Origin: Romboutsia_E sp900604535
GTDB lineage: Bacteria > Bacillota > Clostridia > Peptostreptococcales > Peptostreptococcaceae
Length of the DNA: 64,000 bases
Assembly: GCF_900604535.1 (NCBI RefSeq)
Contig: NZ_UWOT01000006.1
Coordinates: forward strand, 131,968 to 195,967
Direction of reading: 5' to 3'
Made by a program: the position numbers and the translations under genes. The notes beneath the pieces were generated by a model. That model did no database searches and was not told the origin of the DNA. It saw nothing but the letters and a program-made list of their open reading frames with translations. How positions within the stretch are numbered: position 1 is the first letter of the stretch; every line of letters starts with the position of its first letter. Shown here in pieces: positions 1 through 8,485 of this stretch.

Positions 1-1105
1 CTAAGTCTGAATATGTTTTTAAATTATATTTATCTGCAATTTCTTTTCTTACAGCTATTCCATAAGAATCATTAAAACCTAATATACCAGTCCATGTAAA
101 ACTAAATTTTTCCTTATATTCTTTTACTAACTCATCATACATTTCTTCATTATAAAAACCATCATGCTTTAATACCATATTCCAACCTGTTGAAGTATAT
201 TCTGGATACATATCAAACTCACCACTTACCATTCCTGGCTGAATATTAGATGTACCGCCTCCAACACCTTGTGTTACCTCTACATTAATATCTGTTTTTT
301 CCTCTATCATTTCCTTAATCATAGCCCCAATAATATATTGCTCTGTCATTGGCTTTGTTGCTAAATGTATAACTTGGTTATTATCTTTATTCTTATAAAA
401 AGTTAAACCACCAATAATTAAAAATATAAACACAATAGCTGATATAAAAATTTTTAAATCTATTTGTAAATTAGATTTTTTATCTATAATTATTCTTTCT
501 ATAACTCCTAGTATTCCATCAATAATAAGTGCTAAAATTGCTATTAATAAGCTTCCTATTATTGTCATTGATGTATTATTAGTAGTTATGCCTCGATATA
601 TAGCAATACCTAATCCACCTGCTCCAATAAAAGATGCTATTCCGGCTAATGCAATTGTCATTGTTACCATATTCCTAATACCTGACATAATTATTGGCAT
701 TGCTAAAGGTAATTTTATTTTATATATAATTTGAAGTCTTGTACTTCCCATACCTGTAGCTGCTTCAATTACTGCATCATCAATATTTTCAATTCCTGTA
801 AATGTATTTCTTACCATTGGTAATAATGCATAAATAGATAATGCTATAATGGCTGTTTTATTTCCTATACCAGAAAAAGGTATTAAAAACCCTAATAAAG
901 ATATTGATGGTATGGTGTATAAAAAATTAATAATACCTAATACACATTTAGAACTCTTCTTAAATTCACTAATAATAATTCCAATAACTAAACCAATAAT
1001 GCAAGATATTGTTACTGCAATAAATGATATCTGTAAGTGTTGACATAGTAAGTTTATAAAAAATGCACTTTTTTCTTGAAGTAAATTTATCATTTCACTT
1101 AACAC
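1..1105 (-). CDS. OpuC/OpuF-type osmolyte ABC transporter, permease fused to substrate-binding domain (3' end outside window)
   Basis: The minus frame is open to the window edge for about 368 codons. The first ~210 residues are a hydrophobic inner-membrane permease domain of the glycine betaine/choline/carnitine class (segments such as ISFIAVTISCIIGLVIG and the loop EAATGMGSTRLQIIYKIKLP typical of binding-protein-dependent permeases). After another membrane segment comes an OpuAC-like substrate-binding domain (VTQGVGGGTSNIQPGMVSGEFDM). Permease-receptor fusions of this kind are known in Firmicutes osmoprotectant uptake. Start is uncertain: GTG at 1105 has AGGTG five bases upstream; ATG at 1093 is the alternative. 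The preceding gene ends 3 bp away, so they are probably cotranscribed. The substrate cannot be read from sequence. Confidence 0.85.
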   Translation of the reverse strand, partial: MLSEMINLLQEKSAFFINLLCQHLQISFIAVTISCIIGLVIGIIISEFKKSSKCVLGIINFLYTIPSISLLGFLIPFSGIGNKTAIIALSIYALLPMVRNTFTGIENIDDAVIEAATGMGSTRLQIIYKIKLPLAMPIIMSGIRNMVTMTIALAGIASFIGAGGLGIAIYRGITTNNTSMTIIGSLLIAILALIIDGILGVIERIIIDKKSNLQIDLKIFISAIVFIFLIIGGLTFYKNKDNNQVIHLATKPMTEQYIIGAMIKEMIEEKTDINVEVTQGVGGGTSNIQPGMVSGEFDMYPEYTSTGWNMVLKHDGFYNEEMYDELVKEYKEKFSFTWTGILGFNDSYGIAVRKEIADKYNLKTYSDL

Positions 1106-1107
1106 AC

Positions 1108-1719
1108 CTATTCACCTGCCTTAATAATTGCTTTTGTAGGACATTTCTCAAAACATAATCCACAATGTAAGCAATTATTTGGATTGATTAAGTATTGTTC
1201 ATCCTTAGTAATACATTGCTGAGGGCAGTTTTTTCTACATTTATCACACTTTATACAATCATTAGTTATATAAAATCCTTTTTTAAATATATTTTTACTT
1301 TTTAAAGAAAATGTTTTTCTATAAATAGGACTTTTACTTAAATTAAAGTATTCAATTTCTCCTTCATTTATATAGAAAACATCTAATATATATCTACTAT
1401 CCTTTGGATAAACATCATTCATAACTGTATTTTCTTCAAATACACGATCTAACCATTTACTTTGTTCTTTAACTAAACTTACTTTTCCCATTAATCTAAT
1501 AGACTCATAATTTTTAGTTAAACCTGCAATTGCAACTTTCTTTGACTCCAATAATTGACTATGAAAGTTTTTACCTCTTGCTGTTACAAAATATAAAGTT
1601 TCATTTTCCACAATCATTACATCAATAATTCTCACTTGAGGATTTCCATTTTTATCAACTGTTGCTAAAGCAACGTCTTTAATTTCACGTAAAAGCTTTA
1701 GACATTTATTAGCATTCAT
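1108..1719 (-). CDS. PNPOx-like flavin-binding domain plus 2[4Fe-4S] ferredoxin protein
   Basis: 203 residues. The N-terminal ~130 residues resemble the pyridoxamine-phosphate-oxidase-like split-barrel (ALATVDKNGNPQVRIIDVM), which binds FMN or F420-like cofactors. The C-terminus has two ferredoxin motifs, CIKCDKCRKNCP at about 155-166 and CLHCGLCFEKCP at about 183-194, each able to hold a 4Fe-4S cluster. It is probably a cytoplasmic redox protein coupling ferredoxin-type electron transfer to a flavin. The substrate is unknown. It lies directly upstream of the osmolyte transporter gene on the same strand; no functional link is evident. Confidence 0.85.
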   Translation of the reverse strand: MNANKCLKLLREIKDVALATVDKNGNPQVRIIDVMIVENETLYFVTARGKNFHSQLLESKKVAIAGLTKNYESIRLMGKVSLVKEQSKWLDRVFEENTVMNDVYPKDSRYILDVFYINEGEIEYFNLSKSPIYRKTFSLKSKNIFKKGFYITNDCIKCDKCRKNCPQQCITKDEQYLINPNNCLHCGLCFEKCPTKAIIKAGE

Positions 1720-1914
1720 AACATATACCTCTCTTTCCCTAATTAAAATTTAAATCAAATTATATACTTTATTAAGTACACCCATTAATGTTGTATAGTT
1801 TGCTATAGATAACTATTAAGTAGATAACTATTAAGTAATTTTCAAAAATAGCCTTGAATAAAATATATGTATAAGTTAAGATGTGTATTTATTTTTTTAT
1901 CTAAGTATTAGAAT

Positions 1915-1955
1915 AAAAAAGCTAGTTTAAATTAATTTCCAAACTAGCTTTTTTT
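1915..1955. terminator. Rho-independent terminator
   Basis: GCTAGTTT pairs with AAACTAGC around a 12-nt loop, with A6 on the left and T7 on the right. It ends the flavoprotein gene at 2019 on the minus strand and could act in both directions. Confidence 0.8.
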
Positions 1956-2018
1956 ATAATTTATTTAATTTTATTTAAGCATTTTGTATGCTTCATCATC
2001 AACTTCTTCTTTTATTTA

Positions 2019-2555
2019 TTAAACTGATTTCCCCATTATATACGCTTCTTTCATAGCTTTACTTTCTTTTATATCTCCTCTTTGCCAAGCACCTACTCCG
2101 TAAATAATGCCTTTTTCTTTTGCCCCTGGTAAGCAATCCATAAATCCTCTAAATCCATCGAAAGTTCTTTCCAGCATTGCTTTATTAAGATCTGCTGCAG
2201 TTGCTATTAAGTAAAAATCTTTATTAGTAATCTCTGTGTATCTTGCTACGGTTCTATCAATTAAAGTTTTCATCTGTGCATCCATAGTATAAAAATAAAC
2301 TGGACTTGCCATTACTATTACATCTGCATTAATCATTTTTTGCAATATACTAGCCATATCATCTTTATGAACACATACTCCATCTCTTCTACATCTATAA
2401 CAAGCTATACAATAATTAATAATCTTATCTCCTAAAAATATCTTTTCTATATCATTACCAGATTCTCTAGCCCCATTTATAAATTGTTCACATAAAATCT
2501 CAGAATCCCCATTTTTTCTTGGACTTGCTGATAATACCAATACTTTTTTGCTCAC
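2019..2555 (-). CDS. NAD(P)H-dependent FMN reductase / iron-sulfur flavoprotein-like oxidoreductase
   Basis: 178 residues with the flavodoxin-like fold of the NADPH-dependent FMN reductase family. The N-terminal LSASPRKNGDSE is the phosphate-binding loop for FMN, and ASPVYFYTMDAQMKTLIDR is the second FMN-contact motif. CIACYRCRRDGVC at about 49-61 resembles the cysteine cluster of iron-sulfur flavoproteins, so an Fe-S site is possible. Predicted cytoplasmic quinone, nitro or flavin reductase. It is monocistronic behind a MerR-type promoter (separate entry), suggesting induction by a xenobiotic or redox signal. The regulator is not next to it. Confidence 0.85.
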   Translation of the reverse strand: MSKKVLVLSASPRKNGDSEILCEQFINGARESGNDIEKIFLGDKIINYCIACYRCRRDGVCVHKDDMASILQKMINADVIVMASPVYFYTMDAQMKTLIDRTVARYTEITNKDFYLIATAADLNKAMLERTFDGFRGFMDCLPGAKEKGIIYGVGAWQRGDIKESKAMKEAYIMGKSV

Positions 2556-2593
2556 TCTTTAATCCCCCCTAATTTATTGTGTTTTACAAATTA

Positions 2594-2624
2594 ATGATAG
2601 TACTTAGAGTTAACTTCAAGTCAA
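2594..2624 (-). promoter_or_regulatory. MerR-type promoter with 19-bp spacer and dyad
   Basis: On the minus strand, TTGACT (-35, 2624-2619) and TATCAT (-10, 2599-2594) are separated by 19 bp instead of 17. The spacer holds the dyad CTTGAAGTTAACTCTAAG (2620-2603). An overlong spacer with such a dyad is the hallmark of MerR-family activation by DNA untwisting. It drives the flavoprotein gene at 2019-2555. Confidence 0.75.
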
Positions 2625-2637
2625 CTAGTTTTATAAT

Positions 2638-3207
2638 TTACTTCTCAATTTTACGAATAACTTTTGCTGGAACACCTCCAACAACAACATTCTTAGGAAT
2701 ATTTTTAGTTACAACTGCACCGGCTGCAATGATAGAACCATAACCAATAGTTACTCCTGGTAAAATTGTGGCATTCGATCCAATCCATACATTTTCTCCT
2801 ATAACAATTGGTGATGGATACATATCTCCTCGTTTATTAGGATCAATTTCATGATTAAGTGTAGCTAATACTACATTATGACCAATTAAAACATTATCTT
2901 TTATAATTATGCCTCCTTGGTCTTGAAATTTACATCCAGCATTTATAAATACTCTTTTTCCTATTTCTATGTTTTTACCACAGTCAGTGTAAAATGGTGG
3001 GAACAGTCCAAAACTTTCATCTACTGCCTTGCCAATCAACTCAGAAAAAATTTCTCTAATTTCATGAGCTTCATGATATTCATTATTTAATACTGATGTA
3101 ATCTTTAAAGCTTCTTGTGATAATTTATGCATAAATTCATGGACTTTTGAACCTTCAGTTACCTTCTTTCCTTGATTTAAATATGATAAATACTCTTTTA
3201 ATTCCAT
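2638..3207 (-). CDS. Sugar O-acetyltransferase, left-handed beta-helix (maltose/galactoside acetyltransferase family)
   Basis: 189 residues, the usual length for LacA/Maa/NodL enzymes. An N-terminal helical segment is followed by hexapeptide repeats (IEIGKRVFINAGCKF, IKDNVLIGHNVVLAT, IGENVWIGSNATILPGVTIG), then the conserved end AAGAVVTKNIPKNVVVGGVPAK. NHE at about 118-120 carries the catalytic histidine position. It transfers acetyl from acetyl-CoA to a sugar hydroxyl in the cytoplasm. The acceptor is not predictable. A separate, more distant acetyltransferase of the same fold lies at 12476. Confidence 0.9.
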   Translation of the reverse strand: MELKEYLSYLNQGKKVTEGSKVHEFMHKLSQEALKITSVLNNEYHEAHEIREIFSELIGKAVDESFGLFPPFYTDCGKNIEIGKRVFINAGCKFQDQGGIIIKDNVLIGHNVVLATLNHEIDPNKRGDMYPSPIVIGENVWIGSNATILPGVTIGYGSIIAAGAVVTKNIPKNVVVGGVPAKVIRKIEK

Positions 3208-3282
3208 TTTTCTATCACCTTTCTTTATTAAAAAATTAATTTACTTTATTATCAAAATATACGTTCTAAATAACCATAATAA

Positions 3283-3322
3283 AATAACTCTATTATAGTA
3301 AAGTACTATTATAGAGTTATTT
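3283..3322. terminator. Bidirectional terminator hairpin
   Basis: A perfect 18-bp inverted repeat (AATAACTCTATTATAGTA and its complement) has a 3-nt loop and flanking A/T runs. It lies between the acetyltransferase gene and an unidentified 3' gene fragment. Confidence 0.75.
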
Positions 3323-3333
3323 TTATACTTATT

Positions 3334-3546
3334 TTAAATTTGATAAAAAAATTCTTCCAATTTATTAAATGGAGTTTTATCTGTTTTATCATAAGCATTT
3401 TCACTAAAAAATTTATAATGCGCTCTATCATCCATTATAAATAATATAGATCTTGTTGAAAATTTCATCAATTGTCTCTTATGAGAATAATAAAATAACA
3501 TATAAATTGGTTTATTATGAACTATGATATGAAACCCTATCTCAAT
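3334..3546 (-). pseudogene. Unidentified 3' gene fragment
   Basis: A 70-codon minus-strand stretch stays open from a TAA at about 3547 to a TAA at 3334, with no plausible start or ribosome-binding site. The residues look protein-like (MDDRAHYKFFSENAYDKTD then PFNKLEEFF). I do not recognise the family. The lack of a start suggests a remnant, but chance coding cannot be excluded in AT-rich DNA. Confidence 0.3.
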
Positions 3547-3593
3547 TTAGCAGAGAATATAAGAGAATATTTGATGTAACAGCTAAAATTGAG

Positions 3594-4367
3594 TTATATA
3601 TTAAATCCTACACTTTCAAAACTATGTGAATCTGAACCTAAAACGGTTTTAATTTTATATTTATTTACAAGCTCTAGTAGATATCCATGTATATACGGTT
3701 CTCTACAATATACTTTTCTAATACTAGAAGTATTAAAATCTAGCTCATAATCTTTCTCACATATAAGATTAATAATTTCATCTAGTCGCTTATTTCCATC
3801 ATAATCATATGGAAATAACTTATTAAACTTTCTAACTAAATTTAAATGACCTATTCTTTTGGGTTTATATATTCCCAAATCACTATTTATTGCTAACTTT
3901 AATGTTTCATAATATTTATTGTAAGTATTTTCTATAGAACCTAGCTTAGTAACTATCTTTAAAAATTCTTCAGCACTAAAATCTATACAATAATACTTCT
4001 CACCTATTTTTATCATATGTACTGATAATATAGAATCATCTAAATAATTACCATACTTATTTAACATTTTTTCTATCTCATATTCGTATTCTTCTATATA
4101 GTCTACTTCTACACCTACATTTATTTTAATCTTATCTTTATATTTATCTTTAAAAAAATTAACTTCCTTAAAGTAACTTAATATATCATCTTCATCCATT
4201 GCACTATCTTTTTTAGGTGATGGATCTTCAAAGTTATTCGGCAGTGGTAAGTGTTCTGTAAAAGTAATTTCAATTAATCCTACATCTATTGCTTTTTGTA
4301 TATAATCCTCTAGTTTATCTTTACTACCATGAGGACAATATGGCGTATGTATGTGTCCATCTTTCAT
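3594..4367 (-). CDS. PHP-domain histidinol-phosphatase family protein
   Basis: 257 residues. The N-terminal DGHIHTPYCPHGS is the first PHP metal motif (HxH), ITFTEHLPLP the second, and GSDSH near the end another metal ligand. This is the HisJ/HisK-type phosphoesterase layout, normally using a trinuclear metal centre to dephosphorylate L-histidinol phosphate. No other histidine biosynthesis gene is near, so the substrate may differ. The protein ends soon after GSDSHSFESVGFNI, slightly short for the family (about 260-270), but the catalytic motifs are complete. Confidence 0.85.
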   Translation of the reverse strand: MKDGHIHTPYCPHGSKDKLEDYIQKAIDVGLIEITFTEHLPLPNNFEDPSPKKDSAMDEDDILSYFKEVNFFKDKYKDKIKINVGVEVDYIEEYEYEIEKMLNKYGNYLDDSILSVHMIKIGEKYYCIDFSAEEFLKIVTKLGSIENTYNKYYETLKLAINSDLGIYKPKRIGHLNLVRKFNKLFPYDYDGNKRLDEIINLICEKDYELDFNTSSIRKVYCREPYIHGYLLELVNKYKIKTVLGSDSHSFESVGFNI

Positions 4368-4500
4368 ATCTTTACCCCTATACAGCTATTGTTAAATTTT
4401 CTTTATTATCTTTGTTTCCTAAATACTTAATATCAACTTTAGAAATTTCTAAACAAACTTCCTGACCTATTTTTAAGTTGTTTTCTTGATTTAATATATT

Positions 4501-5033
4501 CTAAACTTCAAAAAATTCTTTTGCATAAACTATATCTCCAGATACATTTTCTAATGCTCCTTTAATTAACTCTATAGCCATATAGTTTTCACTTGGTACT
4601 TCAAAAGGTGCATTTATACCAAAATTTGTACTTTTCTCAAATCCAAATCTAGGATAGTATTTTTCACTACCTAGAACAAATATAGATTCATAACCTAATT
4701 CTTTAGCTATTTTAAAAGTTTCTTTTATAAGTAATCTACCAACCCCCATTTTTTGAAAATCCGGATGAACAGAAAGAGGTGCTAATGCTAAAGACATATA
4801 TTTTTCATTCTAAAATACTATATCCAGTTTTGTTGACATTATATGTCCAATAATTTTACCATTATGTTTTGCTACTAAGGATAATCCTTCTATAAAGTTA
4901 TCCGATTTACGAAGCTTTTCTACTAAATTATGTTCATTATTATCTGTGTGTTCTGAACTTTCAAATGATTTTTAATCATTACTTTGACTTCTTTAAAATC
5001 TCTTTCTTCTTTTCTTATTACTATATTTATCAT
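4501..5033 (-). pseudogene. Broken GNAT family N-acetyltransferase
   Basis: The C-terminal 98 residues are a clear GNAT acetyl-CoA fold (LSVHPDFQKMGVGRLLIKE, then RFGFEKS). The N-terminus starts at ATG 5033 (MINIVIRKEERDFKEV), shifts frame after about 24 codons into ESSEHTDNNEHNLVEKLRKS, and meets an in-frame TAG just before NEKYMSLALAPLSVHP. One frameshift plus one nonsense codon make the gene non-functional unless the start at 4797 gives an active fragment, which is unlikely without the N-terminal strands. A further open stretch (4378-4500, ending IGQEVCLEISKVDIKYLG...) follows the stop in frame; its identity is unknown. Confidence 0.8.
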
Positions 5034-5094
5034 ATACTCTCCTTGGATGTATTAATTTTTATCTCTAAAACTATTCTCATCATATTATAATTAA

Positions 5095-5126
5095 ATATGG
5101 TATAGAGTTAACGCTCTATACCATAT
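5095..5126. terminator. Terminator hairpin
   Basis: ATATGGTATAGAG pairs perfectly with CTCTATACCATAT around a 6-nt loop, between the TSUP transporter gene and the GNAT pseudogene. Confidence 0.65.
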
Positions 5127-5183
5127 TACTATTGCATATTATCTCATAGTTTTTTCTACTAATCATTTAATATAAGTTTCTAT

Positions 5184-5960
5184 TTATATCAATTTTATTA
5201 AAATAGTTATTATCCCAAGAATTGCAAGGCATATACCTACGACTCTATTTAACTTTTTAATCTCACACTTATTTGCAAATTGTGCGCTAGCATAAGCAGC
5301 TATAACACAAGAAATGATAACTAACAGCATAGGTAATGGTTGTATTTTAGCACCCATAGAAATATGACTTACTGTTCCTGTTAAAGCGACCAAAGTCATA
5401 ATCATAGTACTTGTACCTACAGCTACTTTTAAATTATATCCAAGAAGTAATGTAAATACTGTAAGCATTAAAATTCCTCCACCACTTCCTGTAAAACCAC
5501 AAATCCAACCTATTCCACATCCAAAGAACATTGCTGTTGCAATTTTTTTATGATTTATTTGTTCTGAACCATCTTCTGCACCAAAACCTTTTTCAATAGG
5601 TTGTACTAAAAATTTTATCCCCAGTAAAATGGTAGTTGCCATAGAAATATACCCTAGACCATCTGGCTGCGACTGGGAAAAAAGAAATCCACTATAACTA
5701 CCAATAATAGTTCCTATAAAAGCGGTAATTGTAACAAGGATTCCATTTTTTAAGTCAATATTTTTATTTTTATAATAAGTGTAGGCTGTCAACATACTAG
5801 CAAGTACATCAGCTGCTAGTGCTACCGTTACAGCATCATAACTTTGCCATTTACATAAACTTACTAATAAAGGTGTTATAACTACTGCTGCAGAAAGTCC
5901 TGCAAGTCCTGTTACAATTCCTGCCCCTAATCCTGCAAAAATGTAAACTAAATATAACAT
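5184..5960 (-). CDS. TSUP family (TauE/SafE) anion exporter
   Basis: 258 residues with about eight hydrophobic segments in two repeats. Each repeat opens with the glycine-rich TSUP signature: GLGAGIVTGLAGLSAAVV at about 10-27, and FGCGIGWICGFTGSGGGILML in the second half. TSUP proteins move sulfite, thiosulfate or organosulfonates across the inner membrane. No sulfur gene is adjacent, so the substrate is not known. It is a single-gene unit. Confidence 0.9.
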   Translation of the reverse strand: MLYLVYIFAGLGAGIVTGLAGLSAAVVITPLLVSLCKWQSYDAVTVALAADVLASMLTAYTYYKNKNIDLKNGILVTITAFIGTIIGSYSGFLFSQSQPDGLGYISMATTILLGIKFLVQPIEKGFGAEDGSEQINHKKIATAMFFGCGIGWICGFTGSGGGILMLTVFTLLLGYNLKVAVGTSTMIMTLVALTGTVSHISMGAKIQPLPMLLVIISCVIAAYASAQFANKCEIKKLNRVVGICLAILGIITILIKLI

Positions 5961-6131
5961 ACTGTGTCTCTTCTCCTTCTACTTTTACTTCTTATACTAT
6001 ATACTTTGTAATATAAATTCTAGTCACTATGCTTTTTATATTATAATATTGCTATGTAGAAAATACAATATTTGGTGTTTTTATCTTATATTAATCTATA
6101 ATTTTAACTTTAATACATCTAAACTCTATAA

Positions 6132-6593
6132 TTAAAATTGTTTTACTAAATTAATCATCTCTATTGCAGTAAGTGCAGAATCATATCCTTTATTACCAGC
6201 TTTAGTTCCTGCTCTTTCTATTGCTTGTTCTATTGAATTTGTCGTAAGTACTCCAAATATAACAGGAATATTACTTTCAATTCCTACTGATGCCACACCT
6301 TTAGATACTTCTGCACAAACATAATCAAAATGTGGTGTTGCACCTTTTATGACACAACCTAAAGTTATAATTGCATCATATTTATTACACTTTGCCATAG
6401 CTTTAGCAAGTAATGGAATCTCAAATGATCCTGGAACATAAGCTACTTCAATATCATCTTCATTTACTCCATGTCTTTTAAGTCCGTCTATTGCACCTGA
6501 TATTAATTTTGAAACTATAAATTCATTAAATCTAGCTGCTACAATTCCTATTCTTAAATCTTTTCCTATTAAGTGTCCTTCTATAATTTTCAT
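6132..6593 (-). CDS. ribH: 6,7-dimethyl-8-ribityllumazine synthase
   Basis: 153 residues, full length. It condenses 5-amino-6-ribitylaminouracil with 3,4-dihydroxybutanone 4-phosphate. Visible motifs are IGIVAARFNEFI, VPGSFEIPLLAKAM, LGCVIKGATPHFDYVCAEV with the catalytic His, and FGVLTTN. It is the last gene of the ribD-ribE-ribBA-ribH operon, 24 bp after ribBA, and is under the FMN riboswitch at 9797-9901. Confidence 0.97.
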   Translation of the reverse strand: MKIIEGHLIGKDLRIGIVAARFNEFIVSKLISGAIDGLKRHGVNEDDIEVAYVPGSFEIPLLAKAMAKCNKYDAIITLGCVIKGATPHFDYVCAEVSKGVASVGIESNIPVIFGVLTTNSIEQAIERAGTKAGNKGYDSALTAIEMINLVKQF

Positions 6594-6617
6594 AAATATT
6601 TATCCTCCTATTTTTCT

Positions 6618-7811
6618 TTATACTGTATATAAGTGACCTAATTTATCTTGCTTAGTTTTTAAATAATCTTTATTCTTTTCATTTAAATCTAAATCTAAAA
6701 TTACTCTTTTATTTACATTAATACCGTACTTTTCAACATCTTTGATTTTATCAGGATTATTTGTCATTAACCTTATATTCTTAATATTCAGTTTTTTTAA
6801 AATATGACATGCCTCATAATAAGTTCTTGAATCTACAGGCAATCCAAGTGCTAAATTAGCTTCAACTGTATCAAGTCCATTATCTTGTAAGTTATAAGCT
6901 TTTATTTTATTTAAAAGCCCAATTCCTCTACCTTCTTGTCTCATATAAACTACTACACCAGATTCATTTTCTTCTATAAGTTTAAGAGCTGCTTGTAATT
7001 GATTTCCACAATCGCATCTCATAGAACCAAGTATATCGCCTGTAAAACATTCTGAATGTATTCTACATAATACCGAATCCTTATTTTCTATATTTCCTTT
7101 GACAATAGCTATATGATGATCTTTAGTTAATTTATTTTCAAATCCATATATTCTAAAATCTCCATATTTAGTTGGCATTTTAGAATCACTAACTTTTAGC
7201 ATTAAATTTTCATTTTTTAGTCTATATTCAATTAAATCTTTTATAGATACTATCTTTATATTGTGACACTTTGAAAACTTTATTAAATCATCTAGTCTAG
7301 CCATTTCTCCATTATCTTTAACTATCTCACAGATTACAGCACTAGGAGAAAATCCACATATTCTAGCTAAATCAACACCTGCTTCTGTATGACCATTTCT
7401 TACAAGTACTCCTCCTTCTTTAGCTGCTAGAGGAAATACATGACCAGGTCTTTTAAAAGAATGCTCCGTTGAGTTTTTATCTATAAGTTTTTTAATAGTT
7501 AAAGCTCTTTCTTTCGATGAAATTCCAGTTGTAGTATCTATATAATCTACAGAAACTGTAAATGCTGTGTTATGCGAATCTGTGTTTTCATAAACCATAC
7601 TTTTTATATTTAATCTATCTAATAAATCTTTAGCCATAGGTGTACATATAAGACCACCTGCGTATCTTAACATAAATGTAATATCTTCATCTTTTACCAT
7701 GTCCGATGCTATTACTAAATCCCCCTCATTTTCTCTATCTTCATCATCAACTACAATCAACATCTTTCCTAATTTAAAATCTTCTAATGCTTCTTCTATG
7801 CTATTTAACAT
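6618..7811 (-). CDS. ribBA: Bifunctional 3,4-dihydroxy-2-butanone-4-phosphate synthase / GTP cyclohydrolase II
   Basis: 397 residues. Residues 1-200 are the DHBP synthase domain (VVDDEDRENEGDLVIA, and GHTEAGVDLARICG near 140). Residues 205-397 are GTP cyclohydrolase II with zinc cysteines in HSECFTGDILGSMRCDCG and the catalytic stretch YMRQEGRGIGLLNKI. It supplies both starting intermediates for riboflavin. Its position between ribE and ribH is the common Firmicutes order. Confidence 0.97.
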   Translation of the reverse strand: MLNSIEEALEDFKLGKMLIVVDDEDRENEGDLVIASDMVKDEDITFMLRYAGGLICTPMAKDLLDRLNIKSMVYENTDSHNTAFTVSVDYIDTTTGISSKERALTIKKLIDKNSTEHSFKRPGHVFPLAAKEGGVLVRNGHTEAGVDLARICGFSPSAVICEIVKDNGEMARLDDLIKFSKCHNIKIVSIKDLIEYRLKNENLMLKVSDSKMPTKYGDFRIYGFENKLTKDHHIAIVKGNIENKDSVLCRIHSECFTGDILGSMRCDCGNQLQAALKLIEENESGVVVYMRQEGRGIGLLNKIKAYNLQDNGLDTVEANLALGLPVDSRTYYEACHILKKLNIKNIRLMTNNPDKIKDVEKYGINVNKRVILDLDLNEKNKDYLKTKQDKLGHLYTV

Positions 7812-7828
7812 ACTTCCTCCTTTAAAAT

Positions 7829-8476
7829 TTACATGAATCCATTATTAGATAAGAACTCTTTATTTATATTTAATTTTTTAGATATATTATCTATTTTTAA
7901 AAACTTCTCAATATATTTACCTACAATGTCACATTCAATATTTACATAATCCCCTATTTGCTTTTTATATAAAGTGGTTTCTTCTTGTGTATGTGGAATT
8001 ATAGATACCTTAAATCTATAATCATCAACATATACAACTGTTAAGCTTACACCATCTATAGTTACAGAACCTTTTTTTACTATATACCTTAAGATATTTT
8101 CATTTGCCTCTATAAATATATCCAAACTTGTAGGTGATTTTTCTATATTTGAAATAATGCACGATGAATCTATATGTCCACTAACTATATGACCATCAAA
8201 TCTAGAATCTACCTTTAAAGCTCTTTCTAAATTCAAAATATCATTTACTTTAAGATTTCCTAAATTACTTCTTCTTATAGTTTCCTCCATTATATAGAAG
8301 GTATAACTATCTTTATAGTAATCAGTTACAGTTACACATACACCATTGGTTGATATACTATCTCCCAACTTTATATCAGTAAGTATCTTTTTACAGTGTA
8401 CGCAGATTTCTTTGCCTCCATTTACATTCTTTATACTTCTTACCACTCCAATTTCTTCTACTATTCCTGTAAACAT
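7829..8476 (-). CDS. ribE: Riboflavin synthase alpha chain
   Basis: 215 residues, with the MFTGIVEE start and two lumazine-binding repeats: one with SISTNGVCVTVTDY, the other with GSVTIDGVSLTVVYV. It dismutates two 6,7-dimethyl-8-ribityllumazine molecules into riboflavin and the pyrimidine precursor. It lies 9 bp after ribD and 17 bp before ribBA, in one transcription unit. Confidence 0.97.
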   Translation of the reverse strand: MFTGIVEEIGVVRSIKNVNGGKEICVHCKKILTDIKLGDSISTNGVCVTVTDYYKDSYTFYIMEETIRRSNLGNLKVNDILNLERALKVDSRFDGHIVSGHIDSSCIISNIEKSPTSLDIFIEANENILRYIVKKGSVTIDGVSLTVVYVDDYRFKVSIIPHTQEETTLYKKQIGDYVNIECDIVGKYIEKFLKIDNISKKLNINKEFLSNNGFM

Positions 8477-8485
8477 AATTTCTCC

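Noticed and set aside
849..1043. 64-residue plus-strand ORF
   Set aside because: It is antisense to the clearly coding permease domain of the osmolyte transporter.
1108..1719. PNPOx-ferredoxin protein as a novel fusion
   Set aside because: Such fusions are common in anaerobic Firmicutes.
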